A stretch of DNA of 33,628 bases. Origin: Deinococcus sp. AB2017081. Lineage in GTDB: Bacteria; Deinococcota; Deinococci; Deinococcales; Deinococcaceae. The position numbers and the translations under genes were made by a program. The first letter of the stretch is position 1. The number at the start of each line of letters is the position of its first letter. This document shows, piece after piece, positions 6,865 to 13,779 of the stretch. The notes below the pieces were generated by a model. That model searched no databases, was not told the origin of the DNA, and worked only from the letters and a program-made list of their open reading frames with translations. Location: the NCBI RefSeq assembly GCF_034440735.1, contig NZ_CP140101.1, positions 1 to 33,628 on the forward strand. The letters are read 5' to 3'.

Positions 6865-7455
6865 CTAACAAACCTCGTCGTTGTCGTGTATTTGATCGCT
6901 ATAGCGATCATCGGTGCTACCACGCGCCACGTTGTCCGTTGTGCCTATAGCCAAAACGGACAACGCTCTGATCTGCCCTCCCCACAGTGACCCGGTATCT
7001 TCATGCCGCTTTAGAGCACGCGCGACGTCCTCTCGCGTGATTGGATCCAGCTTTTCTAGGTTGAGGTCGCGCAGGGTGCTCAGAACGTACTCGTCGAAGT
7101 CCGCGCTGACCGCCACACGCCGCGAGGCGGCCGTGAGCTTGATTGACCGCACACGCCTGTTGTGGCCGACTCCGTCAGCGAAGCACGCAATGATCTCGCG
7201 CTCTTCGAGTCGCTTGAGCGATCGAGAGGCCGATGTGATCGGTACGATCTGGGCGTCACAGAAGCGTCGGATTTCCCAAGGTACGCCACGGTTTAGCAAC
7301 TCGATCTGCTCCTCGACCGTGCCGCCCTTCATGGCTTCTTCTCGTACAAGGAGCCAGAGCAGTAGCTGGCGCTGCACTTTGGAGAGCTGACCCGTCGCGC
7401 GGGCTCTGGCTCCTGGCGCGCGTCCTCCTCTGGACTTCTTGGGGTGAAATGGCAT
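6865..7455 (-). CDS. Winged-helix-like regulatory protein, 196 aa
   Basis: Residues about 23-105 have the pattern of a winged helix: a long first helix (LSKVQRQLLLWLLVREEAM), a recognition-like helix (TSASRSLKRLEEREIIACF) and a beta wing with basic residues (NRRVRSIKLT). The N-terminus is very basic and Gly-rich. The C-terminal 30 residues are polar and look disordered; the DNA there carries two strong palindromes. The ATG shares one base with the stop of the RelE/ParE toxin gene (TGATG), so it is cotranscribed with the TA pair. It may be a third regulator of the TA operon or the repressor of the replication operon. Function is inferred from fold pattern only. Confidence 0.6.
   Translation of the reverse strand: MPFHPKKSRGGRAPGARARATGQLSKVQRQLLLWLLVREEAMKGGTVEEQIELLNRGVPWEIRRFCDAQIVPITSASRSLKRLEEREIIACFADGVGHNRRVRSIKLTAASRRVAVSADFDEYVLSTLRDLNLEKLDPITREDVARALKRHEDTGSLWGGQIRALSVLAIGTTDNVARGSTDDRYSDQIHDNDEVC
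6893..6910. promoter_or_regulatory. 18-bp perfect palindrome centred on CTATAG (copy 1)
   Basis: TGATCGCTATAGCGATCA is fully self-complementary. It lies in the last codons of the winged-helix gene, about 150 bases before the start of the excisionase-like gene. It is a candidate operator or other protein-binding site. The twin in copy 2 is 23712-23729. Confidence 0.6.
6931..6964. promoter_or_regulatory. 34-bp dyad centred on CTATAG (copy 1)
   Basis: Perfect 10-base arms GTTGTCCGTT (6931-6940) and AACGGACAAC (6955-6964) flank 14 bases whose exact centre is CTATAG. The neighbouring 18-bp palindrome has the same core, and the two centres are 46 bases apart. Both lie inside the 3' end of the winged-helix gene. 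The twin in copy 2 is 23750-23783. Confidence 0.6.
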
Positions 7456-7823
7456 CAGGTCAGTCTCTTCTCAGCGATGGCGTAGGCATCGGTTCTGTGG
7501 CCGTCTTTGCGAATACCCACTACCACCACATCGACTGCGCTCGCTGCCTCAATGACTTCGTAGACGATGCGATACCGCTGGCCACCAGCGCGCACGCTGC
7601 GATAACCCTTTAGGTCGCCAGTGAGCGCTTTCCCCTGAACCTGGGGCTCAGTCTTAAGGTCTGCGATGCGTCGGTAGATCGCCTCAACTGTTCTCTGGTC
7701 GCTGATTGCATCAATGTCGGAGAGAGCCTGCTCGTCGATGCCCACTTGGTATTCAGTCATGGGCGCAGCTTGAGTACCAGTGCGGGGGGATGGGGGGTCA
7801 GCCTTGGACTTCCTAGGGGACAT
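7455..7823 (-). CDS. RelE/ParE-family toxin
   Basis: Toxin of a type II toxin-antitoxin pair; this superfamily includes ribosome-dependent mRNA endonucleases (RelE) and gyrase poisons (ParE). The core of about 100 residues has the family pattern: a helical hairpin (LSDIDAISDQRTVEAIYRRI), then KALTGDLKGYRSVRAGGQRY, then RIVYEV, and a final strand pair with VVVVGIRKDG. The start is uncertain: ATG 7823 gives 122 aa with a Pro/Ser-rich leader, ATG 7760 gives a 100-aa core, and TTG 7853 is also open. The gene follows the XRE antitoxin by a short gap and shares a base with the next gene. Which cellular target it hits cannot be told from sequence. Confidence 0.8.
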   Translation of the reverse strand: MSPRKSKADPPSPRTGTQAAPMTEYQVGIDEQALSDIDAISDQRTVEAIYRRIADLKTEPQVQGKALTGDLKGYRSVRAGGQRYRIVYEVIEAASAVDVVVVGIRKDGHRTDAYAIAEKRLT

Positions 7824-7874
7824 GCGACCACTCTGTGGTTCGGCGTGACACAACGCACGGGCACCTCGTCGGGG

Positions 7875-8255
7875 TCATAGCTTCACGCCATGCTTTGCCG
7901 CAGCCTCCTCCAGGGAGATAACGCGTGACTCTCCCCGGCGGCGGCGGGCGACGCGTTCCAAGATGTCAGGGTGGTCAGCCAGGACGGCTTGCGTCTCGTC
8001 CACATCGCCACCTTCAGAGGTGTACTCGAGCAGATCGGCGACGGTGTACTTCTGGCCGGTCAGAGTGCGTAGTGCCTCGAGCAGTGCACTTAGAGTCGTG
8101 CGGTCGACGCGCTCGGTATCGCCGCGCGCGATGGCGTACACACTGTTGCGGTTGACCTTGCCGTGCAGCTCGGCAGCCAGTTTGTACGCAGTGAGGCCGT
8201 GCTCACGAAGGATGTCGCCCACGCGCCACATCACTGCGTTGTCAGTCATAGTCAT
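7875..8255 (-). CDS. XRE/Cro-type HTH antitoxin, 126 aa
   Basis: Probable antitoxin and autorepressor of the RelE/ParE toxin encoded just downstream. Residues about 12-72 form a lambda-repressor-like HTH (DILREHGLTAYKLAAELHGK, then NRNSVYAIARGD and a helix ending in TVADLLEY). The C-terminal part (residues 80-126) is charged and helical and is the likely toxin-binding segment. The first ATG (8255) has a TACTCT hexamer exactly 6 bases upstream (8262-8267) and no Shine-Dalgarno, which suggests a leaderless transcript. Antitoxin-first order is the usual relBE/parDE layout. The gene leads the minus-strand run that continues into the replication genes, so TA dose and replication may be linked. Confidence 0.82.
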   Translation of the reverse strand: MTMTDNAVMWRVGDILREHGLTAYKLAAELHGKVNRNSVYAIARGDTERVDRTTLSALLEALRTLTGQKYTVADLLEYTSEGGDVDETQAVLADHPDILERVARRRRGESRVISLEEAAAKHGVKL

Positions 8256-8261
8256 GAGGAA

Positions 8262-8267
8262 AGAGTA
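8262..8267 (-). promoter_or_regulatory. Leaderless -10 element of the antitoxin gene (copy 1)
   Basis: TACTCT read on the minus strand, 6 bases before the ATG at 8255, giving a start of transcription at or next to the start codon. No convincing -35 element is seen. The twin in copy 2 is 25081-25086. Confidence 0.5.
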
Positions 8268-8292
8268 ACATACTAACGAGTGCCATATAAGA

Positions 8293-8321
8293 TTGACCTA
8301 TTACATAGATAGCTGTACTAT
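8293..8321 (+). promoter_or_regulatory. Sigma70-like promoter for the two-gene unit at 8399 (copy 1)
   Basis: TTGACC, 17 bases, then TACTAT, pointing to the plus strand. The -10 overlaps a small dyad ATAG-N5-CTAT (8309-8321). The promoter lies between the divergent antitoxin gene and the 93-aa gene, so the XRE protein could control both directions. The twin in copy 2 is 25112-25140. Confidence 0.7.
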
Positions 8322-8333
8322 TGAGACAGCAGA

Positions 8334-8368
8334 AGAGGCGGGCCTCCCGCGAAGAAGTTCCCGCCTCT
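8334..8368 (+). other. 5' leader hairpin (copy 1)
   Basis: Perfect 9-base arms AGAGGCGGG and CCCGCCTCT with a 17-base loop, inside the untranslated leader between the sigma70-like promoter and the ATG at 8399. It lacks a T-tract, so it is not a normal terminator. It may stabilise the message or be a protein site. The twin in copy 2 is 25153-25187. Confidence 0.5.
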
Positions 8369-8398
8369 CTGACTCCACCGAAGCATCGAAGGAATCGC

Positions 8399-8680
8399 AT
8401 GACACAGTACGACAGCACCACCGCCCGCGTTCCCGCAACCGCCCGCACCTGGGAAGTTGTCACCACCTACCGCGAGTGCAGCGTGGTCACCGGCCACAGC
8501 ACCAGCATCGTCAGCCTGACCCGCACGCCCTTCGGCCTCCTGGCCCAGATCGATGGTGAGGACGTGGAACTGCGCCGCGCTGTGAACCTGCTGGAAGGCG
8601 CGACCAGCACGCGGGTCATCCACGAGATCATCCCCACGCCGGACGGGATCAAGGCGCACACCCAGGCGGTGTGGGGATGA
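8399..8680 (+). CDS. Hypothetical protein, 93 aa, first of a two-gene unit
   Basis: Unknown function. The sequence alternates beta-like stretches (TWEVVTTYRECSVV, then SIVSLTRTPFGLLAQIDGED) with one helix (LRRAVNLLEG) and ends in a second beta stretch. There is no signal peptide or membrane segment. The ATG at 8399 has GAAGGA 5 bases upstream, and it is the first good start after the sigma70-like promoter and leader hairpin. Its stop overlaps the next gene's ATG (ATGA), so the two proteins are probably made together and may act together. Family not recognised. Confidence 0.65.
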   Translation: MTQYDSTTARVPATARTWEVVTTYRECSVVTGHSTSIVSLTRTPFGLLAQIDGEDVELRRAVNLLEGATSTRVIHEIIPTPDGIKAHTQAVWG

Positions 8681-9330
8681 GTCCCCGCAGCGCCACCCGC
8701 CCGCTGCCGGAGGTGGTGGAATTCCGCTACCGCCCCCGGCTGCAGCACCTGGTGCTCTTCGTGGCCTACCTGGGGCGCACCTTCCCCATGAAGATCGACC
8801 TCAAGCGTGCCGGAGCCGGGCTGTACTCGTACAGCGACCAGTTCGGCACGCTGCTGCTCTCCAGGGGGCGCAAGGGCAAGGCCGCCAGCAGCGGCGCGAC
8901 GCGACGCGATGCGTACCACGGCAGTCTCGGCATCTTTACTGCCCGGCGCGAACTGGCCGAGCGCCTGCTGTCCCTACTGTGGCAGGAGCCCATCAGCCTG
9001 GAACTGTGGCCGCCGGATCAGGACACCACACCCCGGCTCATCGGCGCGGCGCTCACGGACACGGCGATCACGTTCAAGCTCGACGGCTACACCCCGCTGC
9101 GGGTGCCGCGCGGCATCACCGGCGTCTGGCTCAGCGGGTGGGATCCGACGTTCCCCGCGCCGCGCGTGCGGGTGCTGACCATTTCTGTGGAGCGGCCGGA
9201 AGGCACACAGATGTACGAGGTGGAGGTGGACACCGGGAGTGAGAATGGCCGCGCCGCCCTCGTCGCGCTGGGCCTGCCGGGGTACGCGCCTCAGGAGGAA
9301 GTTCAACCCTTCCGCCTCGCTGCCGCCTGA
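8677..9330 (+). CDS. Hypothetical protein, 217 aa, second of a two-gene unit
   Basis: Unknown function. It is basic in the first 90 residues (including a lysine/arginine-rich loop RGRKGKAASS) and beta-rich later (TAITFKLDGYTPLRV, VRVLTISVERPEG, MYEVEVDTGS). No membrane segment, known catalytic motif or zinc set is visible. It starts at the ATG that overlaps the upstream stop and ends 16 bases before a very strong terminator, so the pair is a self-contained transcription unit between the replication and mobilization modules. It could be nucleic-acid binding from its charge, but that is a guess. Confidence 0.65.
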   Translation: MSPRSATRPLPEVVEFRYRPRLQHLVLFVAYLGRTFPMKIDLKRAGAGLYSYSDQFGTLLLSRGRKGKAASSGATRRDAYHGSLGIFTARRELAERLLSLLWQEPISLELWPPDQDTTPRLIGAALTDTAITFKLDGYTPLRVPRGITGVWLSGWDPTFPAPRVRVLTISVERPEGTQMYEVEVDTGSENGRAALVALGLPGYAPQEEVQPFRLAAA

Positions 9331-9346
9331 GTAACGAAGCACCGCT

Positions 9347-9380
9347 GCCGCCCGCCCCCACCAGGCGGGCGGCCTTTCTT
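9347..9380 (+). terminator. Strong rho-independent terminator (copy 1)
   Basis: Perfect 10-base GC stem (9347-9356 / 9364-9373) with a 7-base loop, followed by a T-rich tail (CTTTCTT). It ends the two-gene unit at 8399-9330. The twin in copy 2 is 26166-26199. Confidence 0.85.
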
Positions 9381-9390
9381 GGCTCCTGGC

Positions 9391-9396
9391 TACAAT
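9391..9396 (+). promoter_or_regulatory. Leaderless -10 element of the 98-aa gene (copy 1)
   Basis: TACAAT lies exactly 6 bases before the ATG at 9403 and just behind the terminator, with no Shine-Dalgarno between. The twin in copy 2 is 26210-26215. Confidence 0.6.
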
Positions 9397-9402
9397 CGTC
9401 GA

Positions 9403-9699
9403 ATGACCTTCCGCGCCGTAGACCTGCCGGAGCAAAAGAAGTGGCTCGTGATCGTAGAGCTGCGAATCGGTGATTTTCCGCGGGCCAGGTCGCAGACGGC
9501 CTTGGAGTTTGCGACCCGTGAAGAAGCGGCAGAAGAGGTGGCTCGCCTGAACCGTGAAGAGTCTCAGCGTCTCGATGCCCTGGGATACCGGGACTCGTAT
9601 GGAAGGTTGATCGATCCCAGCATCACCAATGATTTCTATTTCCTGGCACATGAAACCGACCTCGCGGAGATCGACTGGAGTTGCGACGAGGAGATGTGA
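9403..9699 (+). CDS. Hypothetical acidic protein, 98 aa, leaderless
   Basis: Unknown function. The N-terminal half has a strand (KKWLVIVELRIGDF) and a helix rich in Glu (ATREEAAEEVARLNREESQR); the C-terminal third is acidic and ends in CDEEM. The layout strand-helix-acidic tail would suit a small regulator or an immunity-like protein, but nothing diagnostic is seen. It has its own promoter (TACAAT, 6 bases before the ATG) and is isolated by a terminator upstream. The noncoding candidate oriT segment follows its stop. Confidence 0.6.
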   Translation: MTFRAVDLPEQKKWLVIVELRIGDFPRARSQTALEFATREEAAEEVARLNREESQRLDALGYRDSYGRLIDPSITNDFYFLAHETDLAEIDWSCDEEM

Positions 9700-10041
9700 C
9701 ATCGGATCACCGAGCCAGAGGGCATACGAGCCACAAGACTCATGTACAGATAGCTCACGCCCACGCGGGAAGCGCTCCAGGAGGTCAGGCCAGACCATAG
9801 GGCGTGCGGGCCTGATCACTGCCGTGGAGCGCTCTGAACCTCTTCGCTTGCTGCCCAGGTGGGAGTCACGGCCGTTCGGAAGGTGGGTCTTGGCGAAGAG
9901 GGCAAGATAAGCGCGCGCTCGGATGATCGTCCCGGCCAGGAATTCACCGTCCTGGTCGGACAGCTCTGTGCGCGCTGATGAAATGCACGTCTGAGACGTG
10001 TAGGAGTTCGGTAAGCAACCGCTGGGTACGCTGCCCTCCAG
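9700..10041. other. Noncoding segment before the mobilization block, candidate oriT region (copy 1)
   Basis: 342 bases without a convincing gene. The main structure is a long interrupted hairpin at 9771-9833: outer 9-base arms AGCGCTCCA / TGGAGCGCT and inner 7-base arms TCAGGCC / GGCCTGA, with a 17-base loop. A second small dyad, CACGTC-TGA-GACGTG, is at 9986-10000. A TACGCT at 10027-10032 may be the promoter of the next gene. A minus-strand open frame crosses the whole stretch but also runs through two real plus-strand genes. The twin in copy 2 is 26519-26860. Confidence 0.5.
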
Positions 10042-10677
10042 ATGCTCTTTGCCCCCTCCCGCCCCCTCGCGCGCCGTCACCGGATCGGTTTCCAACGGCT
10101 GGCTGACCGGCAGCATCCCGGGACAGTGCAGGGGCGAGTGGTGCGTGCAGGGGTGCAGCTGGCCCTGCGATCACCGGTGACACCGTACGTCATGCATCTT
10201 CTGGGACGATTGCTGGCGGTCGGCGTGCAGTGGCTCGACCTGCGTCGGTGGACGCAGTGGCTGGGGCTTCTGACGCTGATGCTTCTCTGCTTACTGATGG
10301 CGCTGTTCACACATCAGCGAGACGGCTGCCTGCCGGTCGGCCTCACCATTCACGGCATACATTTCCCGGCCTGCTCCCTGATGGGTCTGGCCCTCCTTCC
10401 GTTCCTGATCGATCAGTTGTGGGTTCTGGTTTCGATTCCGGTCGCGGTCGTCTTGGCTGTTCGCGCCTGGGGGCGCGCACGGGCCGCCCTGCTCAAACTG
10501 GCTGGGTTGCTGATCAAGGTGCTGGTCAGGGCGTACCGCGCACGGGCCTCGATCATCCAGCGTCAGCGGTTGCTGCTGGTCGAGCGTCTCGCCGGACGGG
10601 CACCGCCGGCGCCACTGATCACAGTCCTACAGTCTGCCCGGATGCGTCGTCCAGCTGTCTGTCCCTGTGCCCCTTGA
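10042..10677 (+). CDS. Membrane protein upstream of the mobilization genes, 211 aa
   Basis: Predicted inner-membrane protein with strongly hydrophobic stretches at about residues 71-89 (WLGLLTLMLLCLLMALF) and 113-140 (LMGLALLPFLIDQLWVLVSIPVAVVLAV, possibly one long or two short segments), followed by a basic helical tail. The start is uncertain: ATG 10042 has a TACGCT hexamer 9 bases upstream, while GTG 10138 and ATG 10192 also fit before the first membrane segment. It lies 50 bases upstream of the MobC-like gene in the same direction. A partner of the coupling protein or a transfer/entry factor is possible, but the family is not recognised. Confidence 0.6.
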   Translation: MLFAPSRPLARRHRIGFQRLADRQHPGTVQGRVVRAGVQLALRSPVTPYVMHLLGRLLAVGVQWLDLRRWTQWLGLLTLMLLCLLMALFTHQRDGCLPVGLTIHGIHFPACSLMGLALLPFLIDQLWVLVSIPVAVVLAVRAWGRARAALLKLAGLLIKVLVRAYRARASIIQRQRLLLVERLAGRAPPAPLITVLQSARMRRPAVCPCAP

Positions 10678-10727
10678 GGTTCTTCCGTCGTCCGTGATGA
10701 CCGAAGCAATCTTGAGGGGTCACATGT

Positions 10728-11072
10728 ATGGCCAAGCAGAGAATTACCGGATGGGTCACGCCCGAAACACATGAGTGGCTCGCGCAGGAATGCGAGCGCC
10801 GCGGTGCACCCGCCAGTCAGATCGTCGCCGCCATCATCGATGACGCCCGGCGTCATCAGACGGGGGTTGCCCAGAGCGAGGTGCTGCAGCGACTGACCGC
10901 AGCCGAGGAGCTGACGCTGTCAGTCGCCCTGGAGAGCGCCACGATCTACCGCCTGGTGCACCAGCTGCTGGTCAAAGATTTTGGCGCCGAAAACGCGCGC
11001 GTGATCAATGAACGTGCCCGCGAATCGGCCCAGAAAGCCGTGCGTCAGCGGCTCACCAGTGGCGGTCGTTAA
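10728..11072 (+). CDS. MobC-like ribbon-helix-helix relaxosome protein, 114 aa
   Basis: Probable accessory DNA-binding protein of the relaxosome, helping the relaxase at oriT. The N-terminus shows a ribbon-helix-helix: strand QRITGWVT (4-11), helix PETHEWLAQECERRG (12-26), turn, then second helix SQIVAAIIDDARRH. The rest is helical (residues 50-110) and probably oligomerises. GAGGGG about 8 bases upstream of the ATG is a usable ribosome site. The relaxase GTG lies 14 bases inside its 3' end, so the two are translationally coupled. Assignment rests on the fold pattern plus the adjacent relaxase. A TraY/MobC-type role is inferred. Confidence 0.75.
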   Translation: MAKQRITGWVTPETHEWLAQECERRGAPASQIVAAIIDDARRHQTGVAQSEVLQRLTAAEELTLSVALESATIYRLVHQLLVKDFGAENARVINERARESAQKAVRQRLTSGGR

Positions 11073-11610
11073 AGCCCACTACAGGGTCGCCCACCGTGGC
11101 GGTCGCGCTGCCTCGCGCGCGGCCCTGGAGTACGCCCGATCCCGGCCTGATCGAGAACAGCAGCCTGCCGAGCGCCCTGTGTTCACGCGAGATGCTGGTG
11201 AGCTGGATGCCGAAGAAGTCCTGACCCAGTTGAGATCGGCGGAGGGCACCTACCATTACCGCCTGATCCTCAACCCGGGGGAAGGGCGTGACACCGAGGT
11301 TGACCTACAGACGTGGACGAGAGACGTCATGCAGGCGATCGAGGAGCGGCAGGGTGCCCCTACCAGCTGGTGGGCGGTAGCGCATGACAACCACTCGGCC
11401 CACGACCACGTGCACGTGGTGGCCGTGCTGCCCCACCGCCTCAACACCCTGGATCTGGACGCGGCACGCGAAGCGGCAGACCAGTCCTGGGAGCGCCACC
11501 AGGGGCGGGAGCAGGCGCTGTCCCGCGAGGCAGCCGTCGACGACTTGGTCAGCGACCTGCAGCCGGAGCGTGTGCGGCAGCAGCAGAGACAGATGGATTT
11601 GGAGAGGTGA
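11059..11610 (+). CDS. Minimal relaxase (mobilization nuclease), 183 aa
   Basis: Probable DNA-nicking relaxase that starts plasmid transfer at oriT. Visible motifs are the metal-binding histidine set HDNHSAHDHVHV at 109-120 (motif III), a candidate nucleophile Tyr25 in ALEYARSRP (motif I), and YHYRLILNP at 65-73 (motif II). At 183 residues it holds only the nuclease domain, without the helicase or primase extension of larger relaxases. The layout is closest to MOBP-type proteins, though the exact class is uncertain. I chose GTG 11059, which overlaps the MobC-like gene by 14 bases; the longer frame to 11008 would overlap more. The coupling protein gene follows after 2 bases. In copy 2 this gene is frameshifted. 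Confidence 0.8.
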   Translation: MAVVKAHYRVAHRGGRAASRAALEYARSRPDREQQPAERPVFTRDAGELDAEEVLTQLRSAEGTYHYRLILNPGEGRDTEVDLQTWTRDVMQAIEERQGAPTSWWAVAHDNHSAHDHVHVVAVLPHRLNTLDLDAAREAADQSWERHQGREQALSREAAVDDLVSDLQPERVRQQQRQMDLER

Positions 11611-11612
11611 AT

Positions 11613-13448
11613 ATGAAACGAGGACTGACAACAGTTCTGCTGATTCTGGCCGTCCTGCTGGCTGGGGGCTGGCTGTACTACGAGGCGGCCCTGCCGGCCG
11701 TGAAGCAGGTCGTACGGTACGAACAGTCGATGGTCAGCAGGCGCTGGCCGGCGGCCCTGGGTGACCGATCACTGCGGGGGGTGATGTTGTTCGCGAGGTG
11801 CAGCCTCGACCGTGAATGCGGCCGCATGCTCAACGTGGCGCTGCCCATCCTGTTGAAGCCCCACGTTCAGCCTTGGGGATTGCTGCCCAGCCTGGTGGCG
11901 CTGGCAGGTGCGCTGTACATGGCCGTCAGTGGCCGCCGTGGTCGGCTCTACACCGGCACCTGGGCGACCTGGTCGCAGATCCGCGCCATCGCCGTCCGTT
12001 TCCCCACTCGGCACCGGGGAACGATCATGCTGGCCGCCCGATCCCCCAGGCAGCGGCAGTTTCTCAGTGTGCGTGCTGGCCAGCGTGGACGGCGCGAGCG
12101 TGGACACGTGCTGGTCGTCGGGCCGAGCCGGAGCGGCAAATCGTTGCTCCTGCTGGCGAACCTGCTGTCGTGGAGGCATTCCATGATCGTCCTGGACGTC
12201 AAGCCTGAATTGCATGCCCTGAGCAGTGGCAGCCGGCAGCATCTGGGCCCCGTGTACGTGCTCAGCCCGGAGGGAATCGGTGACCAGTACGATCCCTACC
12301 CCGACCTGCTGACCTCGCCGGAGCACCTCCTCAGCGTGGCGCAACACATGGCCGGCGTGCGCAACGAGAGGGAGAAGATCTTTGCCGAACGCGCGGCTTT
12401 TGGGATCGCGGCGCTGCTGCGTGCTGCCCAGGTGCAGGGCGTGCCGACCCTGCTGTACATCGCGTCGGTGGTGCAGGGGCAGGGACTGGCCGAATACGTG
12501 CACGCCCTACGCAGCCTGTCCGACGTCCAGGTGCATGCCCATCTTGCCGGCTTTCTGGGCTACAGCCCTGCCCGATACGCTCCGGACGGCGAGCAAGACC
12601 GCTTTCTGATGTCGTGCTGGGGCACGATGCTGACCCGCCTGCAGCCGTACCTCACGCCCGGCGTGCTGGCGATGACCAGCGCCAGATCGTTCGATCCGGC
12701 TGACCTGCGCCAGGCAACGGTCACCGTGTACCTCCAGTTCCGCGAGGACAGCCTCTCGGCAACGCGGCCCGTGTTTGACCTGCTGGTGCAGGGGTTGATG
12801 CGCGGTGCGGTTCGTGGGTACGACCAGTTGAGTGACCAGGATCCGGAGCCACTCCTCCTCGCGATCGACGAGGGCGGCGCGGTGCCGATCCCGAACCTGC
12901 CGGATTTCATCGCCCTGGCCGCCAGCCGGGAGATCAGCATCATGTTGTACGTGCAGTCTCTGTCGCACCTGCAGCGCGCCTACGGTGAGGCCGACACCGA
13001 GATCATCCTGGACAACATGCACCATCAGGTGTACTACCCGCCGCGCGGCGCGAAGACCCTCCAGATGGTCAGCAACCTGAGCGGCCGCATGTCCGTCGAC
13101 GAGGAGCGGGTCACTGAGGGGCGAGGTGGGCAGACCTCGGTGAGCCGGGGTGAGCGGGATCGGCCGCTGGTGACGCCGGACGAACTCCGCAAATTCCCAG
13201 CGGATACGGTGGTGGTGGTCAGTGATGACCTTCCGCTCATCAAGGCGACGCGGGTCGAGTACTTCCAGCATCCGCGTATGCGTGGCCTGCTGGATCCGGA
13301 TCTCTTCCCGCCGTTGCCGATTGCCCCCCTGGTCATCAACGAGGACTTGGGAGAAGCAGCGGTGATCACGAAAGCGTCCTTGCCTACCTCTAAGGCTAAA
13401 GACACTGCCCCAGTTGACTGGCAGAAATATGAGGATATCGACGACTGA
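11613..13448 (+). CDS. Type IV coupling protein (VirD4/TraG/TraD family ATPase), 611 aa
   Basis: Membrane-anchored ATPase that delivers the relaxase-DNA complex to a secretion channel. Two N-terminal membrane segments (about residues 6-23 and 88-106) are followed by a cytoplasmic ATPase. Walker A is GPSRSGKS at 170-177, the DVKPEL motif is at 195-200, Walker B LLLAIDE at 414-420, and YVQSLSHLQRAYG at 446-458 is the conserved glutamine region. The C-terminal tail is acidic (YEDIDD). I chose ATG 11613 with GGAGAGG 5-6 bases upstream; a GTG at 11607 overlapping the relaxase stop is also possible. No other type IV secretion genes are present, so the plasmid must borrow a channel. Confidence 0.9.
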   Translation: MKRGLTTVLLILAVLLAGGWLYYEAALPAVKQVVRYEQSMVSRRWPAALGDRSLRGVMLFARCSLDRECGRMLNVALPILLKPHVQPWGLLPSLVALAGALYMAVSGRRGRLYTGTWATWSQIRAIAVRFPTRHRGTIMLAARSPRQRQFLSVRAGQRGRRERGHVLVVGPSRSGKSLLLLANLLSWRHSMIVLDVKPELHALSSGSRQHLGPVYVLSPEGIGDQYDPYPDLLTSPEHLLSVAQHMAGVRNEREKIFAERAAFGIAALLRAAQVQGVPTLLYIASVVQGQGLAEYVHALRSLSDVQVHAHLAGFLGYSPARYAPDGEQDRFLMSCWGTMLTRLQPYLTPGVLAMTSARSFDPADLRQATVTVYLQFREDSLSATRPVFDLLVQGLMRGAVRGYDQLSDQDPEPLLLAIDEGGAVPIPNLPDFIALAASREISIMLYVQSLSHLQRAYGEADTEIILDNMHHQVYYPPRGAKTLQMVSNLSGRMSVDEERVTEGRGGQTSVSRGERDRPLVTPDELRKFPADTVVVVSDDLPLIKATRVEYFQHPRMRGLLDPDLFPPLPIAPLVINEDLGEAAVITKASLPTSKAKDTAPVDWQKYEDIDD

Positions 13449-13459
13449 CCTGACCTGAC

Positions 13460-13699
13460 TTACTCCAAGGCCGTCACATAGGCTCGCGCAGCCTCCAGGG
13501 CGGCCTTGTCGCTGTCGATCTCAAGTTCACTGAATGCCAGCGGGGTGTGATAATCCTCGCCGTTCACCTCCAGAAAGTACTTCTCCTCTCTAGCTTGCTC
13601 GAAGGGACTTCCTGGAAGGGCACGCGACGTCATCTCGACTGCTCCTACCTTGACACTATGGCGGTTGAGGATGCCCTGCCAGATCACACGCTCGCTCAT
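13460..13699 (-). CDS. Hypothetical protein, 79 aa
   Basis: Unknown function. The middle looks beta-rich with mixed charge (REEKYFLEVNGEDY) and the C-terminus is helical (KAALEAARAYVTAL). It faces the coupling-protein gene tail to tail with only 11 bases between, and its start is 80 bases from the divergent 67-aa gene. A TTGACC on the minus strand at 13750-13755 with weak -10 sequences about 17-19 bases further could drive it. The ATG at 13699 is preferred over a TTG 27 bases upstream. Copy 2 carries a 2-base deletion in this gene. Confidence 0.6.
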   Translation of the reverse strand: MSERVIWQGILNRHSVKVGAVEMTSRALPGSPFEQAREEKYFLEVNGEDYHTPLAFSELEIDSDKAALEAARAYVTALE

Positions 13700-13779
13700 G
13701 AAAACAGCCTGCCACAGCAGCCTCAACTAAATCTGTCACGAAGCCTGACTGGTCAATTCAATCGTATCCAGTACCCGAT

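Noticed and set aside
6931..6964. The 34-bp dyad read as a lox-like recombination site
   Set aside because: The total length matches but the arms are 10 bases with a 14-base spacer, not 13-8-13, and no tyrosine recombinase is encoded in the window.
8974..10116. A 380-codon minus-strand open frame through the noncoding segment
   Set aside because: It runs antisense through two supported plus-strand genes and a strong terminator. Its N-terminal part over the noncoding segment shows no recognisable domain. A decayed gene there cannot be excluded.
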